The notes under the pieces are model-generated. The model did not search any database. It was given only the letters and a program-made list of their open reading frames with translations, and was not told where the DNA came from. 64,000 bases of DNA from Tsukamurella paurometabola DSM 20162 (GTDB taxonomy: Bacteria > Actinomycetota > Actinomycetes > Mycobacteriales > Mycobacteriaceae): positions 4,092,001 through 4,156,000 of the forward strand of contig NC_014158.1 in the NCBI RefSeq assembly GCF_000092225.1. Reading direction: 5' to 3'. The translations under genes were made by a program, and so were the position numbers. Every line of letters begins with the position of its first letter. The first letter of the stretch is position 1. Below are positions 30,265 through 38,750 of the stretch, in pieces.

Positions 30265-30295
30265 ACGATACGTCTACGACGCTACGTAGTAGACG
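30265..30295. promoter_or_regulatory. Operator dyad and -10 of hmp
   Basis: A perfect 7-base dyad CGTCTAC-N11-GTAGACG spans 30271-30295. On the minus strand it lies immediately upstream of a -10-like TATCGT (30270-30265), so it occupies the promoter spacer. A redox or NO-responsive repressor such as an NsrR/Rrf2 or TetR protein could bind here; none is encoded nearby. Confidence 0.5.
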
Positions 30296-30339
30296 AGCTG
30301 CGCACCAGGGTCACCTGTCCCGCCGCAACCGGGACGTGC

Positions 30340-30591
30340 CTACAGAAACTCCGGAGGCACCCGCGTCGCGGGGACCGATCCCGGATCCACCCACCGGTGG
30401 CCCGGTCCCATGAACGTATGGACAAAACCGCATGCGGCACAGATCGCACCGTCGGCGGACTTATTGGCCCAGTCGAATCCGAACATCGTGGCACCGGTTG
30501 TGTTCATCAGGATCTCGCGCTGCCGGAATCGAGTGCCGCGACATACGAGGCAGCTTAAGTACGCGCCTGACGACTCGATGAGGACCAGCAC
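30340..30591 (-). CDS. Small zinc-ribbon protein
   Basis: This 83-residue protein contains two CxxC pairs, in SCLVCRGTRF and ICAACGF, about 33 residues apart, making a probable zinc ribbon. Between them is REILMNTTGATMFGFDWANKSA; from memory, related small actinobacterial proteins carry a similar segment after the first Cys pair. Function is unknown; nucleic-acid or protein binding is possible. GTG 30591 is the most sensible start because it follows the SDR stop by four bases; a longer frame would overlap the SDR gene. It is the third gene of a FAD dehydrogenase-SDR-ribbon run. Confidence 0.6.
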   Translation of the reverse strand: MLVLIESSGAYLSCLVCRGTRFRQREILMNTTGATMFGFDWANKSADGAICAACGFVHTFMGPGHRWVDPGSVPATRVPPEFL

Positions 30592-30595
30592 AGGA

Positions 30596-31402
30596 CTACC
30601 GCTGCAATCCGTGCCGCTTGGCGACGATCTTCGAGACCACCTCGACCGGTACCAATCGCTTGAGCAGGAAGACCAACGGAGCGTTGCTGCCGACGGCGTA
30701 GAACTCACGGGGCGGATCGGCCTCGATCGCGTTGACGATCACCTCGGCCACCTGCTTCGGGGTGATGCCGGCCCGCTCATTACGGTCGAGATTGTCGATC
30801 ATGGTGTCGAAATCGCTGCGATACACCGAATCGTCTGCAACGTACTTGGTGCGGCGCTCGCCGATACCGGTGGCGATCGATCCCGGCTCCACGGTGGTGA
30901 CCCACACACCGAATGGGGACAGTTCTTGGCGTGCGGCGCAGGCGAAGCCCTTCAGCGCGGCCTTCGCGGCTACGTAGGAGCCGCGGAACGCGAGCGGAAA
31001 GCTTGCGAGCATGGAGCCCACCATGATCACCCTGCCGTAGCCGCGCTCACGCATTCCCGGGAGCAGCGGCTGAGTCAGCTGAACGGCGCCGAAGACATTG
31101 GTCTGGAACAGGCGATCGACCGCATCGGCGGGCAATTCCTCCAGCGGACCGGACTGACTCTCACCGGCGTTGTTCACCACGATGTCGACATCGCCCGCAG
31201 CCTGTGCGCAGGCGGCGACCGAATCGCGGTCGGCCAGATCGAGCGCCAAGTATTCGACACCCGGCAGTCGCTTGTCGGCGGCGATGGTGTCCGGGTTCCG
31301 ACTGGTGCCGATGACTCGGTACCCCTTCTGCACCAGCAGTTTCGCTACCTCCAACCCGATACCCGACGATGCTCCGGTCACCAGTGCGGTGCGTGCGTTC
31401 AT
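30596..31402 (-). CDS. Short-chain dehydrogenase/reductase
   Basis: This 268-residue NAD(P)-dependent oxidoreductase has the cofactor-binding TGASSGIG at residues 8-15, an NNAG segment near residue 80, and the catalytic pair as YVAAK near residue 148. It is a classical SDR; the substrate is not deducible. The ATG at 31402 overlaps the stop codon of the upstream FAD dehydrogenase (ATGA), so the two are translated together and may act in sequence on one substrate, for example steroid- or lipid-like compounds. Confidence 0.9.
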   Translation of the reverse strand: MNARTALVTGASSGIGLEVAKLLVQKGYRVIGTSRNPDTIAADKRLPGVEYLALDLADRDSVAACAQAAGDVDIVVNNAGESQSGPLEELPADAVDRLFQTNVFGAVQLTQPLLPGMRERGYGRVIMVGSMLASFPLAFRGSYVAAKAALKGFACAARQELSPFGVWVTTVEPGSIATGIGERRTKYVADDSVYRSDFDTMIDNLDRNERAGITPKQVAEVIVNAIEADPPREFYAVGSNAPLVFLLKRLVPVEVVSKIVAKRHGLQR

Positions 31403-33117
31403 GCCTTCTGTCCTTCCGTCGGATCGCCGATCGCTGCGGCGGCGGCGCGTCCGGCCGTCATTCCCGAGAATATGCACCCGCCGAGGAAGGTGCCCTCCAA
31501 GGCGTTGTAGCCGTGCACTCCGCCGCCGCCGAAGCCCGCTACCTCCCCCGCGGCGTACAGGCCGGGGACGGGCGCACCGTCGGCACCGAGAACGCGGGCC
31601 GAAAGGTCCGTTTCAAGACCACCGAGGGTCTTGCGGGAGAGGATGTTCAGTCGCACGGCGATGAGCGGTCCATGCTCGGGATCGAGAATCCGATGCGGTT
31701 TGGCGACGCGCACCACCTTGTCGCCCAGGTAATTCCGCGCATTGTGCACGGCCTGCAGCTGGGCGTCCTTACTGAACCCGTTGGCCACCTCGCGATCGCG
31801 GGCCACGATCTGCTCGCGCAAGCGCCCCACGTCGATATGCCCGCCGCGACCGATCCGGTTCATTCCGGCGACCAGTTCGTCCAGCGTGTCGGCCACGATG
31901 AAGTCCTCGCCGTGCTGCTTGAAGGCTTCGACCGGGCCGGGTGCGCCCTTGGATTTCACCCGTCCCAGGGCGAGCTTGAGGTCCTTCTCGGTGATGTCGG
32001 GATTCTGCTCGGAACCGGAGAGCGCGAACTCCTTCTCGATGATGGTCTCGGTGAGCACGAACCACGAGTAGTCGAAGCCGGTCTCGAGGATCGCCTTCAT
32101 CGTCGAGTTGGTATCGAAGCCGGGGAAGTTGGGCGCGGCGAAGCGGTTGCCGTTGGCGTCGAACCACAGCGACGAGGGTCCCGGGATGATCCGGATGGCG
32201 TGCTGCGGCCAGATCGGGTCCCAGTTGTGGATGCCCTCGGTGTAGGCCCAGACCCGGTCCCGATTGACGATGTTCGCGCCGGCCGCTTCCGAGATGTCCA
32301 GCATCCGGCCATCGACATGCGCTGGGACGCCGGCGATCATGTGCTGCGGGAAAGCGCCGAGACGCTCAGTGGGCCAGTACTTCTTCATCAGGTCGAAGTT
32401 GTGGCCGATGCCACCGGAGGTGACCAGCACCGCCGGGGCACGGTACTCGAAATCACCCACCACGTCCCGGTTCGAGGCGACGCCGCGCTCCAGATCGGTC
32501 TCGGCGAGGAGGGCACCGCGCACGCCGGTCACCGCACCGTCGTCCTCGCGCAGCAGCTCGTCCACCCGGTGCCGGAAGGCGAATCGGATGAGGCCGTGCG
32601 CTTCGGCCCGCTCGACGGGCTCGCGGAATACGCGGACCACCTCGGGCCCGGTGCCCCAGGTGAGGTGGAAGCGGGGCACCGAGTTGCCGTGGCCATCGGC
32701 CGCGCCGCCGCCCCGTTCGGCCCACCCGACCACGGGGGTGAAGCCGAGGCCCAGCCTGCGGAGGTAGTCCCGCTTGCGGTGGGTCGCGAAGTCGACGTAC
32801 GCGCGGGCCCATTGCCTGGGCCAGTGGTCCTGATCGTCGCGATCGAATCCGGCGGAGCCGAACCAATCCTGCAGTGCCAGTTCCTTCGAGTCCTTGATGC
32901 CGAGGCGGCGCTGCTCGGGTGAATCGACCAGGAACAGGCCGCCGAGGCTCCAGAAGGCCTGGCCCCCGAGGTTGTTGCGGTTCTCCTGGTCGAGGATCAG
33001 CACTCGTCGGCCGGCCCGGGACAGCTCGTACGCGGCGACCAGGCCGGCGAGGCCGGCCCCCACCACGATCGCATCGGGATCGAATCCGTCGGGGCCGGTG
33101 TGCTGCGCCTCCATCAT
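31399..33117 (-). CDS. FAD-binding dehydrogenase (ketosteroid-dehydrogenase-like)
   Basis: This 572-residue protein has an N-terminal Rossmann motif VGAGLAGLVAAYEL with the following acidic residue in ILDQE, then NNLGGQAFWSLGG, and a C-terminal FAD-binding region AAGEVAGFGGGGVHGYNALEGTFLGG. The layout matches the fumarate-reductase/3-ketosteroid-Delta1-dehydrogenase superfamily and in particular the mycobacterial Rv0785 type. It is preceded by a divergent TetR gene with a dyad between them and followed by an overlapping SDR. Substrate unknown; a lipid or steroid is likely. Confidence 0.88.
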   Translation of the reverse strand: MMEAQHTGPDGFDPDAIVVGAGLAGLVAAYELSRAGRRVLILDQENRNNLGGQAFWSLGGLFLVDSPEQRRLGIKDSKELALQDWFGSAGFDRDDQDHWPRQWARAYVDFATHRKRDYLRRLGLGFTPVVGWAERGGGAADGHGNSVPRFHLTWGTGPEVVRVFREPVERAEAHGLIRFAFRHRVDELLREDDGAVTGVRGALLAETDLERGVASNRDVVGDFEYRAPAVLVTSGGIGHNFDLMKKYWPTERLGAFPQHMIAGVPAHVDGRMLDISEAAGANIVNRDRVWAYTEGIHNWDPIWPQHAIRIIPGPSSLWFDANGNRFAAPNFPGFDTNSTMKAILETGFDYSWFVLTETIIEKEFALSGSEQNPDITEKDLKLALGRVKSKGAPGPVEAFKQHGEDFIVADTLDELVAGMNRIGRGGHIDVGRLREQIVARDREVANGFSKDAQLQAVHNARNYLGDKVVRVAKPHRILDPEHGPLIAVRLNILSRKTLGGLETDLSARVLGADGAPVPGLYAAGEVAGFGGGGVHGYNALEGTFLGGCIFSGMTAGRAAAAAIGDPTEGQKA

Positions 33118-33142
33118 GGACCGCCTCTCGATCGATAAATAG

Positions 33143-33157
33143 ACTATACGTTCTAGT
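33143..33157. promoter_or_regulatory. Candidate TetR operator between divergent genes
   Basis: ACTATA-CGT-TCTAGT is a near-palindrome (5 of 6 pairs) in the AT-rich stretch between the FAD dehydrogenase and the TetR gene. It overlaps -10-like TATAGT on the minus strand, so the TetR product could repress the dehydrogenase operon. Confidence 0.45.
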
Positions 33158-33210
33158 TATCGGTATCATGGCACGCACCGATGCCGGGGTCAACGGATTG
33201 CGAGGTACCG

Positions 33211-33804
33211 ATGGCGAAGGGCGACAGAACACGGGCGCGCAGCGTCGAGCGCTTCCTGGACGCGGGACTCGCCGTGTTCGCCGAGCGCGGCTTCCACGCC
33301 GCCTCGATGGACGAGATCTGCACCCGTGCCGGGCTCTCCCGCGGCGCCTTCTACTCCAACTTCCCGGGTAAGGAGGCCCTGTTCCTCGCACTGTTCGACC
33401 GCCACGCCGAACACCAGATCGGCCGCATCGCCGCTGCCATCGACGCGGCACCCACGCTCGACGAGGCGATCGCCAGCGCCGCGCTCGCCGCCGGCGCCGA
33501 CGATCCGAACGAGCGCCGCTGGTCGCTACTCACCACCGAGTTCACCATCTACGCCGCGCGTGACGACGAGGCCGCGGCCAGGCTCACCGCGCACGACCGC
33601 GCCGTGCGAGCCCGGCTCGCCGACGCGATCGCCCGGTTCGATGTGCCACCCGCGGACGCGGAGGCGTTGGCCCGCTTTGCGATCGCGCTCTACGAAGGCG
33701 TGATGACGACTCGCCTGGTCGACGGCGATTCGGCCGCTGCACACGGGCTCCTCACCCGGTTCCTCCCGGCCGGCCTGAGCACACTGGCACGCGAACCGCG
33801 CTAG
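33211..33804 (+). CDS. TetR-family regulator
   Basis: This 197-residue protein has a TetR helix-turn-helix at residues 8-58 with FAERGFHAASMDEICTRAG and SRGAFYSNFPGKEALF, followed by a helical effector domain. ATG 33211 follows GAGG at a good distance; ATG codons upstream (33168) lie within the promoter. It is divergent from the FAD dehydrogenase-SDR operon and probably represses it. The next gene starts one base after its stop. Confidence 0.9.
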   Translation: MAKGDRTRARSVERFLDAGLAVFAERGFHAASMDEICTRAGLSRGAFYSNFPGKEALFLALFDRHAEHQIGRIAAAIDAAPTLDEAIASAALAAGADDPNERRWSLLTTEFTIYAARDDEAAARLTAHDRAVRARLADAIARFDVPPADAEALARFAIALYEGVMTTRLVDGDSAAAHGLLTRFLPAGLSTLAREPR

Positions 33805-33805
33805 C

Positions 33806-34999
33806 GTGGAGACGGTGCCGAAGCTGTCGAACGATCAGATCATCGGATTCCGCCTGCGCACGCACGGCCTCGCGGAGCGCCTTGCCGAGCGCGAGTTCAG
33901 CCGCGCCGCAGGGCGGTGCGGCATCCAGGACAGCCCGCCCGGCTCGGCCCTCCTCGCGCTGCACGCCAGAGTGCGCGGCGTGGCCGTCGACACCCTCGAT
34001 GAGGCTCTCGAATCGCGAGAGCTGCTGCGCACCTGGTGCATGCGTGGCGCACCGTTCCTCGTGCCCACCGCCGAGGCGGCGGTCTTCACCACCGGGGTCC
34101 TGCCGCCCACCGAAGACGCAGCGCGGCACCTGATCCAGGGCGTGGGCCCGGCGCTCGACGGGCTCGGCCTCACCCTCGACGAGGCCGTCGACCTCACCGC
34201 GAGGCACACCGCCGCGGTACTCAGCGGTCGCAGGCTCGCGATCGCGCAACTCGGCGTAGAGGTCGCCGCCGCGATCGCGCCCGAGCTCGGCGCGGACCAG
34301 CGCGAGCGCTGGGAGGCGGAGGGCCCGCACGCGGCCGGCCAACCGCTGGGCGAGGCCGTGGTGCACTTCTGCGTTCGCGTCCTCGCCCTGCGCGGCCAGG
34401 TCTGTTTCGCACCCCGCGACGGCAATACCGCGCCCTTCGCCCTCACCGACGACTGGCTCCCGGCTCCGATCCCCGCGCGCACACCCGAGGACGCGCGCGC
34501 CGGCCTCTTCCGCCGGTTCCTCCGCTGTTACGGTCCCACCACGCGTGCGGATTTCGCAGCGTGGATCGGCGTTCGTGCCGCCGACGTGGACCCGTGGTGG
34601 GACACACTCGCAGACCAGCTCGAACGCGTCGACACCGAGGGCGCTCGCGCCTGGGCACACGCCGACGACCTCACCGAGCTCCGCGAGACCTCGCTCCCCA
34701 CGGGCGTGCGCCTCCTTCCGCCGCGGGACCCGTACACGCAGGCGCGCGACCGCGCGGTGATCCTCGCGCCGGAGCACCACCGCGCCGTCTGGAAGCCGGT
34801 CGGCGAGCCCGGAACGGTCCTGCTCGACGGGCGCATCGTCGGGCTCTGGCGCCCACGCAAGCGGAGCGATCATCTCACGCTCACCGTCACACCGTTCACG
34901 CCTCTCTCCGCGTCCGACCGCGCCTCCGTGAGCGTCGAAGCGGAGGCGGTCGGCGCACTCCGCGGCGCCACGTCCACGGTGGTCGCGTTCGACTCCTAA
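33806..34999 (+). CDS. AlkZ/YcaQ-like winged-helix DNA-binding protein
   Basis: This 397-residue protein belongs to the HTH_42 (winged-helix DNA glycosylase-like) family. The N-terminal half contains a GIQDSPPGSALL segment, followed by repeated winged helices including the MRGAPFLVP region. The C-terminal half has RFLRCYGPTTRADFAAW and the family-typical LLPPRDPYTQ...R. Characterised members unhook alkylated or cross-linked bases, often natural-product adducts, but many are uncharacterised. Start GTG 33806 immediately follows the TetR gene. The tail overlaps the convergent LLM gene by four bases. Confidence 0.8.
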   Translation: METVPKLSNDQIIGFRLRTHGLAERLAEREFSRAAGRCGIQDSPPGSALLALHARVRGVAVDTLDEALESRELLRTWCMRGAPFLVPTAEAAVFTTGVLPPTEDAARHLIQGVGPALDGLGLTLDEAVDLTARHTAAVLSGRRLAIAQLGVEVAAAIAPELGADQRERWEAEGPHAAGQPLGEAVVHFCVRVLALRGQVCFAPRDGNTAPFALTDDWLPAPIPARTPEDARAGLFRRFLRCYGPTTRADFAAWIGVRAADVDPWWDTLADQLERVDTEGARAWAHADDLTELRETSLPTGVRLLPPRDPYTQARDRAVILAPEHHRAVWKPVGEPGTVLLDGRIVGLWRPRKRSDHLTLTVTPFTPLSASDRASVSVEAEAVGALRGATSTVVAFDS

Positions 35000-36375
35000 C
35001 GTGCAGGTGCGCCGATCCCGATTCGGCGCGCGTAGTGAGACTTCGGCAGCCGCGGACCGTCGGACGTCCCGAGCCGCTCCCGCAGCGTCGACGGTCCCCG
35101 GACCGGATCGTCGAGCAGTCCGCGGCGCCGCAGCTCGGGCACGAGGTGTTCGGCGATATCGGCGAAAGTAGCGGGCATCGTGACGTACATGAAGTTGAAG
35201 CCGTCGACATCGGCCTCGTCCTGCCACCGCTGCAACTGATCCGCGACGGTCGCCGCCGACCCCGCCAGCACCGGACCGCGCCCTCCGATGCTCACGAAAC
35301 GAGCGAGTTCACCGACCGTCCACTCGTGGTCAGCGTCGCGGGTGAAGGCATCGAGCGCGGACCGGTTGGCATCGGTACTCACGTGCACCAACGGCGCATC
35401 GGGGGGAATGCCCGCGAGATCGACGCCGGTCCAGCCGCCGAACAGAGCGAGCGCACCGGATTCACTGGCGGAGTGTCGATATTCGCTGAGCGCTTCCTCC
35501 GCTTCCTCGTCAGTGGCACGAACGACGGCGGTGAGGCCCGCGATGATCCGCACCGACCGCGGGTCGCGGCCCGCCGCCTCCGCCTCGGCGCGGACCGCGG
35601 CCACCGTCGACCGGACCGCGGCGGGTGTAGGGCCGATCACGAAGACGGCCTCGGCATGCCGACCTGCGAACCGTCTGCCTCGCGGCGAGGATCCGGCCTG
35701 GAAGATCACGGGTGTGCGCTGCGGCGACGGCTCGCACAGGAATGCGCCCGGAACGGTGAAATACTCTCCATGGTGATCGATATCGCGCACCTGATCAGGT
35801 CGGGCGTAGACACCGGTGGCGCGATCGGCGACCACGGCGGCGTCGGTCCACGAGTGCTCCCACAGCTTGTAGCAGACCTCGAGGTACTCGTCGGCGATGT
35901 CGTAGCGCTGATCGTGCGGGATCTGCGCCGTGAAACCCAGGTTCTTCGCCGCGGAGTCCAGATAGCCAGTGACCACGTTCCACCCGATCCGTCCCCGGGT
36001 GAGGTGGTCGAGCGTAGTCATTCGGCGCGCCAGGGCGTACGGCTGCTCGTACGTGGTCGAGACCGTGACGCCGAAGCCCAGGTTCCGAGTGGCGGCGGCC
36101 ATGGCGGAGATCGCCAGGATCGGATCGTTCACCGGGACTTGCAGAGCGGAGCGCACCGCCTCGTCGCGGGTACCCCCGTACACGTCATAGGTGCCCAGGA
36201 CATCGGCGAGGAAGAGCGCGTGAAATCCGGCGTCGTCGAGCAGCCGGGCAAGTGAGATCCAGTGATCGAGCTCGGTGTAGTGGGTGCTCCGGTCTTCGGG
36301 GCGGGTCCACAGGCCAGCGGACTGATGCCCGACGCAGGCCATGGCGAACGCGCTGAGCAGCAACGGCCGGCTCAT
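34996..36375 (-). CDS. LLM-class FMN-dependent monooxygenase (NtaA/DszA-like)
   Basis: This 459-residue flavin monooxygenase has the bacterial-luciferase-like fold. Typical segments are HALFLADVLGTYDVYGG, the NVVTGYLDSAAKNLGF motif of the nitrilotriacetate/desulfurisation (NtaA/SnaA/DszA) group, and QAGSSPRGRRFAGRHAEAVF. It uses reduced FMN supplied by a separate reductase to oxidise small sulfur, nitrogen or carbon compounds. ATG 36375 overlaps the stop of the upstream MFS transporter by four bases, indicating an uptake-and-oxidation unit. No flavin reductase gene is adjacent. Confidence 0.9.
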   Translation of the reverse strand: MSRPLLLSAFAMACVGHQSAGLWTRPEDRSTHYTELDHWISLARLLDDAGFHALFLADVLGTYDVYGGTRDEAVRSALQVPVNDPILAISAMAAATRNLGFGVTVSTTYEQPYALARRMTTLDHLTRGRIGWNVVTGYLDSAAKNLGFTAQIPHDQRYDIADEYLEVCYKLWEHSWTDAAVVADRATGVYARPDQVRDIDHHGEYFTVPGAFLCEPSPQRTPVIFQAGSSPRGRRFAGRHAEAVFVIGPTPAAVRSTVAAVRAEAEAAGRDPRSVRIIAGLTAVVRATDEEAEEALSEYRHSASESGALALFGGWTGVDLAGIPPDAPLVHVSTDANRSALDAFTRDADHEWTVGELARFVSIGGRGPVLAGSAATVADQLQRWQDEADVDGFNFMYVTMPATFADIAEHLVPELRRRGLLDDPVRGPSTLRERLGTSDGPRLPKSHYARRIGIGAPAR

Positions 36376-37700
36376 GCGAGCGCCTCCGCCGCGGGACGCT
36401 GCGGCGCGACGGTCGGCCGCACCGGCCGGGTCTCCGGCGCGAGGTACACGCCGATACCCGAGACCACCGCGAGCGCGGAGACGAATCCTGCTACCAGCCA
36501 TGGTGTCCCGCCCCCGGCAGTGAGCAACGCCGCCGCGACGAGCGGGGTGAGCCCGCCGCCGAGCACGGCGCCCACCGCGTACCCGATCGACGCACCGCTG
36601 TAGCGGACGTCGATGGGGAACAGCTCAGCGAAGAAGGCGCCCTGAGCGCCGTACTGACTGTCGTGACCGATGTTGATGCCGATCACGAAGGCCACCACGA
36701 TCAGCACGGCGGAACCGGTCCCGATCAGCGCGAAGGCCGGGGCGGTGAACACCGCGGTGACGATCGCGCCGAACAGATACACGGGCCTACGCCCGAGGCG
36801 GTCGGAGAGTGCTCCCCATAGCGGGGTCGCCGCGAGCCCGGTCACCGAGGCGACGAGCGTGGCCACCAGACCGATCGGGGCACCGTCGGAGCGCACCTCG
36901 CCGACGATGTAGGTGAGCATGAACACGGTGTAGAGCGTGTACACCGAGTTCTGGCCGATGCGCATCAACACAGTCAGTCCCACGGTGCGTCGATGGCGCC
37001 GCAACACCTCGCGCACCGGCGATCGGTGAACCGCGCCGGTAGACCGCAGTTCCTCGAATTCTGCCGAATCCCGCACCGACAGTCGCACCACCAGACCGAC
37101 GATCACAAGAACGGCACTGAGCAGGAAAGGGATCCGCCATCCCCACGCGGTGAACGCGGCGCCGCCGAGCACAGTGTGCACAACCGTGTAGATGGACGTG
37201 GCCAGGATCATCCCGGCGGCGGAGCCCGCCTGCGGTAGGGCGCCGAAGAGACCACGACGATCCGTGGGAGCGTGTTCGACGGCAAGGAGAACCGCTCCAC
37301 CCCACTCGATTCCGGCCGACAACCCCTGAAGCAGCCGCAACGCAGTGAGCAGGATCGGGGCTGCGACTCCGATGGCGGCGTAGCCGGGTAGCAGACCGAT
37401 CGCACTGGTAGCCAATCCCATCAGCACGAGGGAGGCGACCAGCACACGCTTGCGGCCGATCCGATCGCCGAGGTGTCCGGCGATCGCGCCTCCCAGTGGG
37501 CGGGCGAGGAATCCGACCGCGTACGTGGCGAAGGCGGCCAGGACTCCCCCCGCCGCTGATGCGGTGGGGAAGAACAGCGGCCCCAGGATCAACGCGGAAG
37601 CCGTTCCATAGAGATAGAAGTCGTACCATTCGACCGATGTCCCGACGAAGGAGGCGATTGCCACCCGTCGTCGTTCGGCCCTCGCCCCATGCGCAGTCAC
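36372..37700 (-). CDS. MFS transporter, metabolite:proton symporter type
   Basis: This 442-residue protein has 12 predicted helices. The opening SFVGTSVEWYDFYLYGTAS and the GHLGDRIGRKRVL loop are typical of the MHS (metabolite:H+ symporter) family, with the duplicate loop SDRLGRRPVYL in the second half. Members import organic acids, osmolytes or aromatic acids. It is the first gene of a two-gene unit, overlapping the LLM monooxygenase, and starts GTG. A LysR gene lies 22 bases upstream in the same direction. Confidence 0.9.
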   Translation of the reverse strand: MTAHGARAERRRVAIASFVGTSVEWYDFYLYGTASALILGPLFFPTASAAGGVLAAFATYAVGFLARPLGGAIAGHLGDRIGRKRVLVASLVLMGLATSAIGLLPGYAAIGVAAPILLTALRLLQGLSAGIEWGGAVLLAVEHAPTDRRGLFGALPQAGSAAGMILATSIYTVVHTVLGGAAFTAWGWRIPFLLSAVLVIVGLVVRLSVRDSAEFEELRSTGAVHRSPVREVLRRHRRTVGLTVLMRIGQNSVYTLYTVFMLTYIVGEVRSDGAPIGLVATLVASVTGLAATPLWGALSDRLGRRPVYLFGAIVTAVFTAPAFALIGTGSAVLIVVAFVIGINIGHDSQYGAQGAFFAELFPIDVRYSGASIGYAVGAVLGGGLTPLVAAALLTAGGGTPWLVAGFVSALAVVSGIGVYLAPETRPVRPTVAPQRPAAEALA

Positions 37701-37721
37701 ACCGGGACGATCCCAGCCCGT

Positions 37722-38657
37722 TCAGGTCCAGTCGAGCGTTGGAATCTGCCTGATGCCAGCACCGTCCGCATGGACCGCTGCCACCTCGTCATCGAGCGCA
37801 CGGAGCACGGCGGCCACCGCGGGTCGCCGCTCGGCACCCGGCCGGGTCGCCACCTCGAGGATGCGGGCGGCGAGAACGCCCGCGATCTCCAATCCGCGCA
37901 CGCCGGGATGGGTGACCGCATGCCGGGCCACAAGGGCTACTCCGAGACCCGCCGCGACCATCGCCTGAATGGTGTGGAAATCGTTGATCCGCTGCACGAT
38001 CCGCGGCTGCACACCGGTGATCGTCGCCAAGGAGCGCAACACGTCGTCGACCGGGAAGCCGTCGCGCACACTGATCCAGTCGAGATCTTTGAGCTGTTCC
38101 GCGGCGACGCGCCCAGCCGCCGCGAGCGGATGGTCCATCGGCACGACGAGGTCGATCGGCTCGCGCATGAGAACGCGGGAGGCGATGCGGGGACCGCCCA
38201 GCGCGGGGGCGCGCTCGTCGCGGTGCGCCACCACGACATCGGCGTCCGCCAGCATCGCGGGCAACTCGGTGCCGGGGAGGTCGGCGTCGGCGGCGGTCAC
38301 CTGCACGCCCGCCCCGGTGGTGCGGCGCAGCACGCCGGGGAGCAGCAGTTCGGCCGCCGACGGGAACAGGGTCAGGCGCACGACACCGGTGGGCGTGGAG
38401 CGGTAGCGGTCCATCTCGGCGCGAGCACGTTCGAGTTCGCCGAGCACGGATTCGGCCCGCACCACCAGAGCGAGCCCCGCATCGGTCAGGCGTACCCGCC
38501 GGCCGTCGGGTTCCAGCAAGTCGACGCCTGCCTCCCGGGCCAGCACCTTGAGCTGCTGCGAGACCGCAGACGGCGTCATATCCAGCGCTCGCGCGGTGGC
38601 CGCGACGGTGCCACGATCGGCGAGTTCGCGCAGGATCCGCAGGCGGTGGACGTCCAT
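37722..38657 (-). CDS. LysR-family regulator
   Basis: This 311-residue protein has a LysR helix-turn-helix at residues 1-60 (LRELADRGTVAATARALDM and PSAVSQQLKVLARE) and a C-terminal periplasmic-binding-like effector domain. It is divergent from an EamA transporter, with paired GAAG/CTTC dyads between, and upstream of the MFS-LLM unit on the same strand, so it could control either side. The effector is unknown. Confidence 0.92.
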   Translation of the reverse strand: MDVHRLRILRELADRGTVAATARALDMTPSAVSQQLKVLAREAGVDLLEPDGRRVRLTDAGLALVVRAESVLGELERARAEMDRYRSTPTGVVRLTLFPSAAELLLPGVLRRTTGAGVQVTAADADLPGTELPAMLADADVVVAHRDERAPALGGPRIASRVLMREPIDLVVPMDHPLAAAGRVAAEQLKDLDWISVRDGFPVDDVLRSLATITGVQPRIVQRINDFHTIQAMVAAGLGVALVARHAVTHPGVRGLEIAGVLAARILEVATRPGAERRPAVAAVLRALDDEVAAVHADGAGIRQIPTLDWT

Positions 38658-38676
38658 GCCGATCAGGCTACGTCAG

Positions 38677-38707
38677 TGAAGTGAAGCTACACACTTCATG
38701 CAGAAGT
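38677..38707. promoter_or_regulatory. LysR-type double dyad between lysR and EamA gene
   Basis: TGAAGTG (38677-38683) mirrors CACTTCA (38692-38698), also readable as TGAAG-N7-CTTCA, and directly beside it ACTTC-N5-GAAGT occupies 38693-38707. Adjacent recognition and activation sites of this kind are typical for LysR regulators. Confidence 0.55.
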
Positions 38708-38750
38708 ATTCGATTGTTCTGAGGATTCAATCCCGGAAGACTTTCCTGTC

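Noticed and set aside
33190-36255. Several overlapping frames over the TetR, AlkZ-like and LLM genes, including a 739-codon one
   Set aside because: Shadows of genes with clear motifs; no recognisable domains.
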